From Mucilaginibacter boryungensis (lineage in GTDB: Bacteria; Bacteroidota; Bacteroidia; Sphingobacteriales; Sphingobacteriaceae): a DNA stretch of 64,000 nucleotides. Numbering within the stretch: the stretch's first letter is position 1; the number at the start of each line of letters is the position of its first letter. The notes below the pieces were generated by a model. It made no database searches and was not told the origin of the DNA. It saw only the letters and a program-made list of their open reading frames with translations. The translations under genes were made by a program, and so were the position numbers. Shown here in pieces: positions 26,212-34,799 of this stretch. The stretch covers positions 2,728,001-2,792,000 of the forward strand of contig NZ_JADFFM010000001.1 in assembly GCF_015221995.1 (NCBI RefSeq), in the 5' to 3' direction.

Positions 26212-27585
26212 ATGCAACATATTAAACAGTATATTGAAACTAACAAACAGCGCATGCTGGATGAACTGCTTGAGCTTTTACGCTTCCCATCGGTAAGTGC
26301 CGACCCTAAATATAAAGCTGACGTACTAAAGACGGCCGGTTATGTTGCAAAAAAGCTAACAGATAGCGGCGCTGATAATGTAGAAGTTTGTAATACGGCT
26401 GGCTATCCTATTGTATATGGTGAAAAGATCATCGACCCGGCTAAACCGACCGTATTGGTGTATGGCCATTATGATGTACAACCTCCCGATCCGTTGGAAT
26501 TATGGCATACCCCGCCTTTTGAGCCTACCATACGCGATGGTAAAATATTTGCCCGCGGTGCGTGTGATGATAAGGGCCAGTTTTATATGCATGTAAAAGC
26601 TTTCGAACTGATGATGCAAACCAACACACTTCCATGCAATATTAAGTTTATGATTGAAGGCGAAGAGGAGGTGGGATCGAACAACCTGGGCATTTATGTA
26701 AAAGCGAATAAAGAGCGCCTGAAGGCGGATGTCGTGTTAATATCCGATACGTCCATGATCAGTATGGAAAACCCATCACTTGAAACCGGGCTGCGCGGCT
26801 TATCATATTTAGAAGTGGAAGTTGTTGGCCCCAACCGCGACCTTCATTCGGGGGTGTATGGGGGCGCTGTAGCTAACCCCGCCACTATCCTGGCAAAAAT
26901 GATTGCGTCGTTGCATGATGAAAACAACCATATCGCCATTCCGGGTTTTTATGATGATGTTTTAGAACTGACTGATACAGAACGCAAGGAATTGAACTCG
27001 GCTCCATATAACGAGGAAGAATATAAGCACGACCTGGGTGTAGATGAGCTATGGGGCGAAAAAGGATATTCTACCTTTGAACGCACAGGCACCCGCCCTA
27101 CTTTAGAAGTTAACGGCATTTGGGGTGGTTATATAGGCGAAGGGGCAAAAACAGTACTGCCATCAAAAGCTAACGCTAAAATATCTATGCGTTTAGTCCC
27201 TAACCAAAGTTCTGATAAAATAACCCAGCTGTTTACCGATCACTTTCTTCAAATTGCACCGCCTTATGTTAAAGTAACCGTTACCCCACACCATGGGGGC
27301 GAACCGGTAGTTACCCCTACCGATAGCATAGCTTACCGTGCCGCTCAAAAAGCCATTACCGAATCATTCGACAAGGCGCCTATTCCAACCCGCGGTGGTG
27401 GCAGTATACCAATTGTGGCCTTATTTGAAGCTGAATTGGGTATTAAAACGGTATTGATGGGTTTTGGCCTTGATAGCGATAACCTGCATTCGCCAAACGA
27501 AAAATATGATATTTATAACTATTACAAGGGTATTGAAACACTGCCGCTGTTCCATAAATACTTTGCTGAACTTTCGGCTGAGTAA
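26212..27585 (+). CDS. M20-family dipeptidase
   Basis: A 457-residue cytoplasmic zinc peptidase of the ArgE/DapE/CPG2/carnosinase group. Metal-site motifs are VYGHYDVQPPDP, RGACDDKGQFYM and EGEEEVGS. The dimerisation insert has DLHSGVYGG, and the last ligand region is GFGLDSDNLHSPNEKYD. It probably hydrolyses di- or tripeptides. It has its own promoter, and a bidirectional terminator separates it from the convergent dehydrogenase gene. Confidence 0.93.
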   Translation: MQHIKQYIETNKQRMLDELLELLRFPSVSADPKYKADVLKTAGYVAKKLTDSGADNVEVCNTAGYPIVYGEKIIDPAKPTVLVYGHYDVQPPDPLELWHTPPFEPTIRDGKIFARGACDDKGQFYMHVKAFELMMQTNTLPCNIKFMIEGEEEVGSNNLGIYVKANKERLKADVVLISDTSMISMENPSLETGLRGLSYLEVEVVGPNRDLHSGVYGGAVANPATILAKMIASLHDENNHIAIPGFYDDVLELTDTERKELNSAPYNEEEYKHDLGVDELWGEKGYSTFERTGTRPTLEVNGIWGGYIGEGAKTVLPSKANAKISMRLVPNQSSDKITQLFTDHFLQIAPPYVKVTVTPHHGGEPVVTPTDSIAYRAAQKAITESFDKAPIPTRGGGSIPIVALFEAELGIKTVLMGFGLDSDNLHSPNEKYDIYNYYKGIETLPLFHKYFAELSAE

Positions 27586-27600
27586 ACAACCCTTACCAAC

Positions 27601-27630
27601 AAAAAAAGCGATGGTTTCATCGCTTTTTTT
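27601..27630. terminator. Bidirectional rho-independent terminator
   Basis: AAAAAAAGCGATG (27601-27613) and CATCGCTTTTTTT (27618-27630) form a perfect 13-bp stem with a 4-nt loop and T-runs on both strands. It lies between two convergent genes. Confidence 0.92.
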
Positions 27631-27652
27631 GTTAAATTAACTTGAAACAGTA

Positions 27653-28501
27653 TTATAAATTATCACTGCCTATAACAGTCCAGTCGCTAGTAGCAAATCC
27701 TTTTGATATCCAATTATCCATTACTGCCGCTATTGCGGATAGTGCCGCTAAATGAACATTGGCTTCAGCGGCAGCAGCAAGCATTAAACCGGCATCTTTA
27801 CGGGCCATTTGTAATTCCCACGATGGCTGGTCGAAATTCCCCCCACTTATTTTCTTCAGCCTCGCAGGCATCATAGCCCCGGGGTTCCAATTGGCAAACA
27901 ATTCGTTAACGTCGTCGGTAGATACACCTAATGATTTGGCTACGCCCAGCATATCAATAATACCCGTAGTCATGGCAATAAGAAAGCTATTACCTATCAG
28001 TTTTATACTGGCTGCCTTGCCCTCTGTAGCGCCCAGGTTAATCAGCTTGCCAGTCATTTTATTTAATTCAGGACTTACTTTTTCTATAATGGCCTGATCT
28101 CCCGACACCAGCATACTGCCGCTGCCCTCCAATGCATTTGGAGGCCCCATAAAAACAGGCGCGTGCAGGTAGATAATCCCGCGTGCCTTCCAGTTTTGGG
28201 TACGTTCAATAGCTCCATGGGTAGATGTTGTAGTATGATCTATAATTATGGCGCCGGGCTTAAAGCCGGTACTGGCCAATTCTAGCACTTCGTTAACTGT
28301 AGCATCATCTTTTAATGTAATGTGTATCAAATCGGCGCCTTTCACAGCATCAGCAGCATTTTCAAATGCTTTCGCGCCGAATGCTTCAAGTGCATCGGCC
28401 CGACTTTTAGTGCGGTTCCAAACGTTTACTTCCTCTCCTCTTTGGCGCATGGCCTTAACAAAATTGCTGCCTAACAGGCCCATTCCTAAAAATGCTTTCA
28501 T
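27653..28501 (-). CDS. NAD(P)-dependent beta-hydroxyacid dehydrogenase family protein
   Basis: 282 residues from the start at 28501. A longer frame to 28573 adds 24 residues and overlaps the neighbouring gene, so it is rejected. The N-terminal dinucleotide site is atypical (MKAFLGMGLLGSNFVKAM), followed by VNVWNRTKSRADAL, which suggests NADP. The signature DHTTTSTHGAIE, LHAPVFMGPPNALEGSGSML and the catalytic Lys region IKLIGNSFLIAM place it with 6-phosphogluconate/3-hydroxyisobutyrate dehydrogenases. Substrate unknown. Confidence 0.87.
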   Translation of the reverse strand: MKAFLGMGLLGSNFVKAMRQRGEEVNVWNRTKSRADALEAFGAKAFENAADAVKGADLIHITLKDDATVNEVLELASTGFKPGAIIIDHTTTSTHGAIERTQNWKARGIIYLHAPVFMGPPNALEGSGSMLVSGDQAIIEKVSPELNKMTGKLINLGATEGKAASIKLIGNSFLIAMTTGIIDMLGVAKSLGVSTDDVNELFANWNPGAMMPARLKKISGGNFDQPSWELQMARKDAGLMLAAAAEANVHLAALSAIAAVMDNWISKGFATSDWTVIGSDNL

Positions 28502-28545
28502 ATATAAATGGTATAAAATGTAGTGTAAAGTTAACGAGTAAAAAT

Positions 28546-29319
28546 TTATTCCAGGTGATTTTTTGCCCAGCATATGATCAATTCATTCCGATCGGAGTTC
28601 CAGGCCTTTTTGTACAACTCGCGTACTACTTCAAGCCATTTAAGCTTACGGTTGTTAGCATCGCCTACATCTTCGGTACCGCCGCAGGCCTTATAATCCT
28701 CGCGCGTGGTACTGGCTATGCGGGCATAGCGGCCGGTGCGTGGTTTCAGGTCTTTATTGGTTATATGCAGGTACATTTCAATTTGCCCTGGCGTACAGGT
28801 TTTATCCTGCGCCCATTTGGTACTATCCTGCAGGTAAACGGTTACACCATCTTTAAACAGATAAGGTTCCTGGAAATTCCGCGTATACTGATCTTCATAA
28901 ACAATACCAAGCACTGGGAACTGGCCGCCCGATTGCCCCCTGATAGATTGGAACAACGCGTTAGTATACTTACTATCTACACTATGTTTAGCTTCCCAGC
29001 AGGCGGTAATTATCCACATGGCCAGCTTTTGGGGCGATGGATTGAGCAGGTATACCTTCGCTGTTTTAGGTTTGCCGGTATACAGATCGTTGCTGGTACT
29101 GTATTGGTAAAGCTTTACTGGGTAACCTTCCCAGCCAGGCAGTGTATCAACTGTGGCTAATAATGTTTGCGCCATATAAGCTCTGTCCAACAGCCCTTTT
29201 GCTTTTTCAATCAGCGCCGGCAAACTATCTTTCAGATACGATGCGGGGATACCGGTTGCCTGTGCGCGGGCAATAACCGGGCATATGATGATGAACAATG
29301 CGATCAGCTTTCTTTTCAT
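28546..29319 (-). CDS. Secreted protein of unknown function
   Basis: 257 residues with a signal peptide (MKRKLIALFIIICPVIARAQ). No recognised domain. It has several Trp/Tyr-rich segments (LPGWEGYPVKLYQYSTSND, YEDQYTRNFQEPYLFKDG) and two Cys-containing stretches (KTCTPGQIEMYL, YKACGGTEDVGD). Its start overlaps the stop of the upstream GH9-deacetylase gene by 4 bp, so the two are cotranslated, hinting at an envelope polysaccharide role. Confidence 0.7.
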   Translation of the reverse strand: MKRKLIALFIIICPVIARAQATGIPASYLKDSLPALIEKAKGLLDRAYMAQTLLATVDTLPGWEGYPVKLYQYSTSNDLYTGKPKTAKVYLLNPSPQKLAMWIITACWEAKHSVDSKYTNALFQSIRGQSGGQFPVLGIVYEDQYTRNFQEPYLFKDGVTVYLQDSTKWAQDKTCTPGQIEMYLHITNKDLKPRTGRYARIASTTREDYKACGGTEDVGDANNRKLKWLEVVRELYKKAWNSDRNELIICWAKNHLE

Positions 29320-31835
29320 CGAAGCAACTGGTTAACTTTTACAAATTGATATCCCCGACTTTTCAGTTCCTTTATAAGCTTAGGCAGGTAGTAGTAAAAT
29401 TTATCCTTACGGCGTGCATCGGTACCGATGTGTACCAGCAGCATAAAGCCATTTAGGCCGTTTGCGTTATGCTGATCGTAATTAAGGATAGATTGGTAAA
29501 TTGTTTCGCTATCTACATATTTGCTGCCCATTTCGGGATAGGTGTAATCAGCATTGCTGCGGGTACCTGGTGTAAAATTGACCAGCTGTAATCCTAATTG
29601 TTTTGTCCAGTCAGCAATTTCTTTGTTATACCATTCGTATGGCGGCAAAAAATATGGCGCCTGCTTTTTGCCGATGTTTAGTTTTTTTAGTTCAGTGTAG
29701 GCATTCTCCATATCGGCAGTAAACTGCTTATGTGTTACCAGCAAGCTATCCCGCTTTAACCAATCGCAATATAGCAGGTGCTTATCTGAGTGGCTGCCTA
29801 AATAATTGCCGTTAGCCTTTAACTGATGAATAACCTGCTTAAATTTTTTATTGCGGTAGAAATTCCCCGTAAGGAAAAACGAACCATTAGCATGTTGTTC
29901 TTTCAGTGTTTTAGCAATATACATCCCGCCATCAGCAAATTCATCGCCTGTAAATACTAAGGCTATCTTTTTTGCCGATCGGTCTCCCCTGGTAATACCG
30001 CCCTGCTCCCATTGTACTTTTTTGTTTTCACGCGCCTCATTTTCTTTAGCCGCCATTAAGTATATCAGCGATGCTGTCCCATCCATGGTAGGTTCGTTGG
30101 TGCTATAATCGCCAACATCATCATGGTAAACCACTAAGTCCGATTGAAAATCGGCATACTTATCGGGCATCAACAGCGTCAGTCCCTTTAGTTTTTTATA
30201 AATGCTGCCATAAACAGGGCCGTCAACCAGTGCGCCGTTTAACGGGTATTGATAAAGATAATTTAAAGATGAATGCGGATGCAGTGGCGTATCGCCGCCA
30301 GCCGGTAAGCCGTATACCATACTTTTACCCCATGGGTTGCAGCCAAAAAGCCAATCTATGCAAGCCTGTTCCAATTCGGCATATTGGTTATCATGACTTA
30401 GCGTGCGGTACAAATAGCATTGTATAGCAAAAGATGTGGTTAGGTTATTAGAGCACCATATAAAAGGCACACCGCGCAAAAAGCCATTTTTACTGGCTTT
30501 GCGCCATACCTTATCTATACCTTGTTTATAATAGCTAATAAGTTGGGCTTTAGTTTTAGCACCTGTTTGTTTAGCCAATTCGTAGTGCCCAAAGTTGTGG
30601 AACGGGTACCATTGATAATGCCGGGCGGTATCGGCACCCATCCACGGCGTCACCTTTTCGGCCTTGCTATAGGTTAATGCTTGCTGCAGATATTTTCTAT
30701 CGCCGGTTAATTCATATAAACCGGCGGCGCCCAGTTCCATATCATCTGTCCAGTTGCTTTCTTCGTAATAATAAGGCTCGCGGTTGGGGGCCGTTTGCGC
30801 TACGCCTGGCTTAGCCAAACCCAATTGGTAGGCTGACACGGACCGACTGCCCAGCAAGCCGGCATACGCGGCATCGTTATGTGCATAAAGCGTTGCGCCC
30901 AGGGCAAAAGCGCTGGTAAACTTACCGGCAACCGATGCTACCCCTGTAGTTTGATTTTTATACTTACCCAAGCCTTGTGGTTTACCGGTGGCAAAATATA
31001 CCGGCCTGCCCTTACCTGGCCCTACGCCATAATCTACCATATCCTTATTGGGTAGCCTGAAGCCAAAATGATCGCGGTCATCGGCCAGTTGGGCAAACAT
31101 CCAATCTTTACGGGGATGCATCTTCAACAACCAATCCAATCCCCAGCGGGCTTCATCCAGTATATCAGCCGTGCCATTAGCGCCATCAATGCCATTGGCC
31201 AGGCATTTATCGGTAAACACCGCGGGGAAATCGCGATACGCAGCCAGCAAATGGTAAGTGGCATTGGCTGATGTTGTTACATATTGCAGGTAATCGGTTG
31301 CATCGTGCCAGCCGCCCCAAACATTAATACGGGAGCTATCGGGCATAGGGCCATACATGGTATACCCATCGGTAGTATGGCACGAATCTTTTAAAAAAGG
31401 GTTAAAACCGCTGCGCTGCTGCCGCATATAATTCAGTCCAAAATCGGCCGTACCGGCGTAAACGTCATCATTGATCCGAAATACCCGCGACCTGGCATCG
31501 CCACAGTTAAGGTAATAGCTCCCGGCCGTTTTTATCACACTAAAATTTAAGCGCAGCGTTTGCTTAAACGGACCATAGCTACCGTACGGCTTCCCGGTGT
31601 TAGCTGTAAATATTACTTTATTGGTTTTGGCATCAACTAATTGAAAAGTGGTTGGGATATTATCACCCATACTTGCCCAAACCGCCACTTTAACACTTTT
31701 AATAGGATAACCTAACTGATTAATGCGTATCCACGCCGTGGGGTTAGCGCCTGGTTTAAATGCCGTTAAAAGCAAGGCAAGGCAGCAGGTAATAGCTGCA
31801 ATACTATTTGTAAATGGTATTCTTTTTTCGATCAT
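29316..31835 (-). CDS. GH9 cellulase fused to a polysaccharide deacetylase
   Basis: 839 residues with an N-terminal signal or anchor (to about residue 30). An Ig-like cellulase N-domain follows (WIRINQLGYPIKSVKVAVWA, about 35-120), then a GH9 alpha6/alpha6 barrel (GGWHDATDY at 174-182; DVGDYSTNEPTMDGTASLIY near its end, with the probable acid Glu). From about residue 618 there is a second catalytic module of the NodB/CE4 type (IALVFTGDEFADGG, SHSDKH metal motif, FLPPYEWYNKEI). It should cut a beta-glucan-like chain and deacetylate a substrate, perhaps exopolysaccharide. It is cotranslated with the following secreted protein. Confidence 0.9.
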   Translation of the reverse strand: MIEKRIPFTNSIAAITCCLALLLTAFKPGANPTAWIRINQLGYPIKSVKVAVWASMGDNIPTTFQLVDAKTNKVIFTANTGKPYGSYGPFKQTLRLNFSVIKTAGSYYLNCGDARSRVFRINDDVYAGTADFGLNYMRQQRSGFNPFLKDSCHTTDGYTMYGPMPDSSRINVWGGWHDATDYLQYVTTSANATYHLLAAYRDFPAVFTDKCLANGIDGANGTADILDEARWGLDWLLKMHPRKDWMFAQLADDRDHFGFRLPNKDMVDYGVGPGKGRPVYFATGKPQGLGKYKNQTTGVASVAGKFTSAFALGATLYAHNDAAYAGLLGSRSVSAYQLGLAKPGVAQTAPNREPYYYEESNWTDDMELGAAGLYELTGDRKYLQQALTYSKAEKVTPWMGADTARHYQWYPFHNFGHYELAKQTGAKTKAQLISYYKQGIDKVWRKASKNGFLRGVPFIWCSNNLTTSFAIQCYLYRTLSHDNQYAELEQACIDWLFGCNPWGKSMVYGLPAGGDTPLHPHSSLNYLYQYPLNGALVDGPVYGSIYKKLKGLTLLMPDKYADFQSDLVVYHDDVGDYSTNEPTMDGTASLIYLMAAKENEARENKKVQWEQGGITRGDRSAKKIALVFTGDEFADGGMYIAKTLKEQHANGSFFLTGNFYRNKKFKQVIHQLKANGNYLGSHSDKHLLYCDWLKRDSLLVTHKQFTADMENAYTELKKLNIGKKQAPYFLPPYEWYNKEIADWTKQLGLQLVNFTPGTRSNADYTYPEMGSKYVDSETIYQSILNYDQHNANGLNGFMLLVHIGTDARRKDKFYYYLPKLIKELKSRGYQFVKVNQLLR

Positions 31836-32110
31836 ATGTAAAGTACCACTGTGCCCATGTTATAAAACTAAAAATTAAAGATCAGGTCTCAAATAAAAAA
31901 CCTTATCTTTAAGAAAAATCACCCGCACTTTCCTATTTGCTTAGGCGCTGCCTGTTTCTGATCCGGCAGTTTTTAAGATATCGTTACACTACATCAGGAC
32001 AAAAATCAACAGGCAATGGATAGCATAAATTTATTGGCATTATCCCTTGCAGTAACCTGTTCCTAACGCCATGCACTACTATAAATAAATTGAATTAAAT
32101 CTAACATACC

Positions 32111-32245
32111 ATGAGTAAAGACAAAGGCAACCGCGACAACAAAAAGAAATTACCAAACCCGGTAGGCAAAGGCGCACCATCCGACTATCAGGCCAGTAAA
32201 AATCGTTCGTCATCAATAGACGTTATACCCAACAAAAAGAAATAA
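32111..32245 (+). CDS. Small basic protein, 44 residues
   Basis: A short frame from ATG 32111 to TAA 32245 encodes a Lys/Asn-rich hydrophilic peptide (begins MSKDKGNRDNKKKLPNPVGK, ends VIPNKKK). The next gene starts one base after its stop, a typical operon spacing, and the composition is not that of random frame. No known domain. Confidence 0.55.
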   Translation: MSKDKGNRDNKKKLPNPVGKGAPSDYQASKNRSSSIDVIPNKKK

Positions 32246-32246
32246 A

Positions 32247-32573
32247 ATGGCCATAAACGAAGCAATTGAAATGCAAGCGTCCGTATATGTTTACGATTTA
32301 AACAATACTGCCCGCGAGTTTGGTTTTAAATCAGATGAGGGCTGGGAGCTAAACGTAGCCACGCAAGACGAAAAGGTATTACTTGAAAAAAGGTATCACC
32401 CTACCATTACCGCCAAAGTATTGCCTGAAACATTATCCGAAATGTTTGGCCTGGTAAAAGACAAACTAATACAGGTAAAATCGGAAATACGTAATAACCT
32501 GCAAACCGGGGGTACCAATAATACCGAATTACAATACCTGATTGCATTTAATCCGAAAAGGCCGAGGCATTAA
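32247..32573 (+). CDS. Conserved-looking small cytoplasmic protein
   Basis: 108 residues without signal or membrane segment (MAINEAIEMQASVYVYDLNN, LPETLSEMFGLVKDKLIQV, ELQYLIAFNPKRP). It is mixed alpha/beta by pattern. It follows the 44-residue gene at 1 bp and ends before a convergent terminator. I do not recognise the family. Confidence 0.6.
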   Translation: MAINEAIEMQASVYVYDLNNTAREFGFKSDEGWELNVATQDEKVLLEKRYHPTITAKVLPETLSEMFGLVKDKLIQVKSEIRNNLQTGGTNNTELQYLIAFNPKRPRH

Positions 32574-32589
32574 GGTTATTGATTAGAAT

Positions 32590-32641
32590 TTAGTTGATTA
32601 GAGGAATGGGCATATATATTTAGCCCTACCTAATCAACTAA
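32590..32641. terminator. Inverted repeat between convergent genes
   Basis: TTAGTTGATTAG (32590-32601) and CTAATCAACTAA (32630-32641) are perfect 12-bp arms with an inner GGGC/GCCC pairing. It separates two convergent genes and probably terminates both. Confidence 0.55.
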
Positions 32642-32644
32642 TTA

Positions 32645-33742
32645 CTAAACGCTAAAGTGTTCACATTTTGATAGGAATGCTTCATCCGCATCGGCGCCTA
32701 TGCCACTGCTTTCGGGCATATTAAGGAAATAACCATTATAAGTTACTCCTCCAACGCACGGATCCTCCAAATGGCCCAGTTTACAGGTATCCATATCAAA
32801 AAATTGAATATTGGGGCTGGCATAAACTAAATGCAATTTGGCGCTAAGGGCTATACGGCTTTCCAGCATGCCACCCATCATACAGGGCACGCTCCGCTCA
32901 GCGGCTACATCATGAATCTTGATAGCTTCATTTATCCCGCCCGACTTTGCCAGTTTAATATTAATATAATGGCATGATTTTGTTTTTATCTGCGTACGTG
33001 CATCGTAATGGTTATATACGCTTTCATCGGCCATAATTTTAACGGGCGATAACTGCATCAATTCGGGCAACCTGTCATCAAACCAGGTACGCATAGGCTG
33101 TTCGCAGAACTCTATATCGTATCGGCCAATAGCTTGCAGCGCATACACAGCATCATCAAAACTCCAGCCCTGGTTAGCGTCGATCCGAATATGCATTTCC
33201 GGCCCCACGGCTGCCCTTATCTGCTTGATGCGTTCAATATCTTCAGTGGCGTTTTTACCTAATTTTACTTTTAAATAGTTTGCCCCGTCCTTACGAAATG
33301 CCAGCGCCCGCTCGGCCATTACCTCAGGCTTGGCTATGCCCACAGTAATATCGCTTTCAATTACGCGCGGTTGCCCACCTAAAAATTGCCACAGGGGTAA
33401 GCCCGCATTTTTTGCGGCAATATCATACAAGGCCATATCAAAGGCGCTTTTAATAGTGGTGTTGCCGGCCGTAAAATCGTGCAGTTGCTGTAAGCGTGCG
33501 GGGATATCTAAAGGGTTTTGTCCTTTCCACAGCCGGGCAAACTCGCGGGCCATTACCAGGCATGTATCCTGCGTTTCGCCAACTATCATGGGAAAAGCCG
33601 AACACTCGCCTACTCCGTAAAAGCCCGCATCGGTATGTACACGAATAAAAGTGTTCTGGGCATAGTCCATGGTTCCGGTAGCAATGGTAAACGGTTCCAT
33701 GGGGATACTAAAACGGTAGATATCTATTTTGGTAATGATCAT
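32645..33742 (-). CDS. Dipeptide epimerase-like enolase-superfamily enzyme
   Basis: 365 residues from ATG 33742. An in-frame ATG at 33772 adds ten residues, and the family usually starts MxITKIxxYRF, as here. The barrel carries LKVKLG (acid-base Lys), RIDANQGW, CEQP and MADES (the three metal carboxylates), the second Lys in NIKLAKSGG, GGMLES, and the DMDT motif typical of L-Ala-D/L-Glu and related dipeptide epimerases. A role in murein-peptide recycling is likely. Exact dipeptide specificity is unknown. Confidence 0.85.
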   Translation of the reverse strand: MIITKIDIYRFSIPMEPFTIATGTMDYAQNTFIRVHTDAGFYGVGECSAFPMIVGETQDTCLVMAREFARLWKGQNPLDIPARLQQLHDFTAGNTTIKSAFDMALYDIAAKNAGLPLWQFLGGQPRVIESDITVGIAKPEVMAERALAFRKDGANYLKVKLGKNATEDIERIKQIRAAVGPEMHIRIDANQGWSFDDAVYALQAIGRYDIEFCEQPMRTWFDDRLPELMQLSPVKIMADESVYNHYDARTQIKTKSCHYINIKLAKSGGINEAIKIHDVAAERSVPCMMGGMLESRIALSAKLHLVYASPNIQFFDMDTCKLGHLEDPCVGGVTYNGYFLNMPESSGIGADADEAFLSKCEHFSV

Positions 33743-33798
33743 TGTTGGCAAATTTGCGGGGCTAATATCCATAATATACGGTTAACATTCAACCCGAA

Positions 33799-33830
33799 TT
33801 TGTATTGTAAAAACAAATAGGATATATTTG
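33799..33830 (+). promoter_or_regulatory. Promoter with -33 TTTG and -7 TATATTTG
   Basis: TTTG at 33799-33802 and TATATTTG at 33823-33830 are 20 bp apart, close to the Bacteroidota consensus spacing. It should drive the DUF4290 gene at 33948 with a leader of about 110 bases. Confidence 0.55.
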
Positions 33831-33947
33831 TAGTTCTTCAAGTATTCAACTTTAGCCGCTTGCGGGTATTTTTATCTCCCCGCATGATCTGCGCTAATTT
33901 TAGACTTCATTTTTATTTATTATTATTCATTATTATTTAATTTATAT

Positions 33948-34667
33948 ATGGCATTACAAAACGTGCCTGAGTTTGATTATAATTCGACCAGGAAAAAATT
34001 ATTACTGTCTGAATACGGTCGCAACGTTCAGAACATGGTAAAATATATTTGCGACCTTCCATCAAAAGAAGAAAGAAATAAATACGCCCAGGTTGTGATA
34101 GACCTGATGGGTTTCCTAAACCCGCACCTGCGCGATGTGGCCGATTTTAAACATAAGCTTTGGGACCACCTGCATATTATATCTGATTTTAAAATAGATG
34201 TGGATTCGCCCTATCCTATCCCATCGGTTGAAGCTATCCATTTGAAACCTGAACCTTTACGTTATCCGCATCAGCGTATCAGGTATAAGCATTATGGCAA
34301 AACCATTGAGTTGATGATTGAGAAAGCCAAAAGCATTGATGAACCAGCACGCAAACAGCATATGGTACAGGCTATTGCCAACTTCATGAAGATGGCCTAT
34401 GTGCAATGGAATAAAGATTCAGTAGCCGATGAAAGCATCCTGGCCGATTTGCGCGAACTATCTAAGGGTGAACTGAAACTGGAAGAGAACATCAATCTGA
34501 ACAAAGTAGAATACCGGACGGCGCCAACCAACAACCCGCGGAACAATAATCCACGAAATAACAATCAACGAAATAACAACCAACGAAATAACAACAATCA
34601 AAATAACCGTAATAACAACAATCAAAACAACCGTAACCGTAACCCCGGCGGCGGCAGGAAATATTAA
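33948..34667 (+). CDS. DUF4290 protein with Asn-rich tail
   Basis: 239 residues. The N-terminal about 190 residues are the helical DUF4290 domain seen throughout Bacteroidota (FDYNSTRKKLLLSEYGRNVQ, DLMGFLNPHLRDVADFKHKL, YGKTIELMIEKA). The last about 45 residues are a low-complexity tail of NNPR, NNQR and NNQN repeats ending GGGRKY, basic and probably disordered. RNA binding or phase separation would fit such a tail but is speculation. It lies upstream of murA on the same strand. Confidence 0.85.
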   Translation: MALQNVPEFDYNSTRKKLLLSEYGRNVQNMVKYICDLPSKEERNKYAQVVIDLMGFLNPHLRDVADFKHKLWDHLHIISDFKIDVDSPYPIPSVEAIHLKPEPLRYPHQRIRYKHYGKTIELMIEKAKSIDEPARKQHMVQAIANFMKMAYVQWNKDSVADESILADLRELSKGELKLEENINLNKVEYRTAPTNNPRNNNPRNNNQRNNNQRNNNNQNNRNNNNQNNRNRNPGGGRKY

Positions 34668-34669
34668 TT

Positions 34670-34772
34670 GTTGATAGTACGCACTTTAATGGTTCATGGT
34701 AAGTAAAAGATATTTATAACCTTTGCAGCGTCATGAACCATTTGCTATTTATATAGTAATTTGGCTATCAAC
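34670..34772. repeat. Nested inverted repeat upstream of murA
   Basis: GTTGATAG (34670-34677) pairs with CTATCAAC (34765-34772). Inside, AATGGTTCATG (34688-34698) pairs with CATGAACCATT (34732-34742). The structure fills the gap before murA and could be a REP-like element or leader structure. Confidence 0.5.
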
Positions 34773-34799
34773 CATGAACGATCAACTATACAACTATTT

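Noticed and set aside
28502..28573. N-terminal extension of the dehydrogenase
   Set aside because: It overlaps the neighbouring gene and precedes the dinucleotide-binding strand that normally starts the protein.
34540..34640. AACAAC-type microsatellite
   Set aside because: It is in frame and encodes the Asn-rich tail of the DUF4290 protein, so it was treated as coding low complexity.
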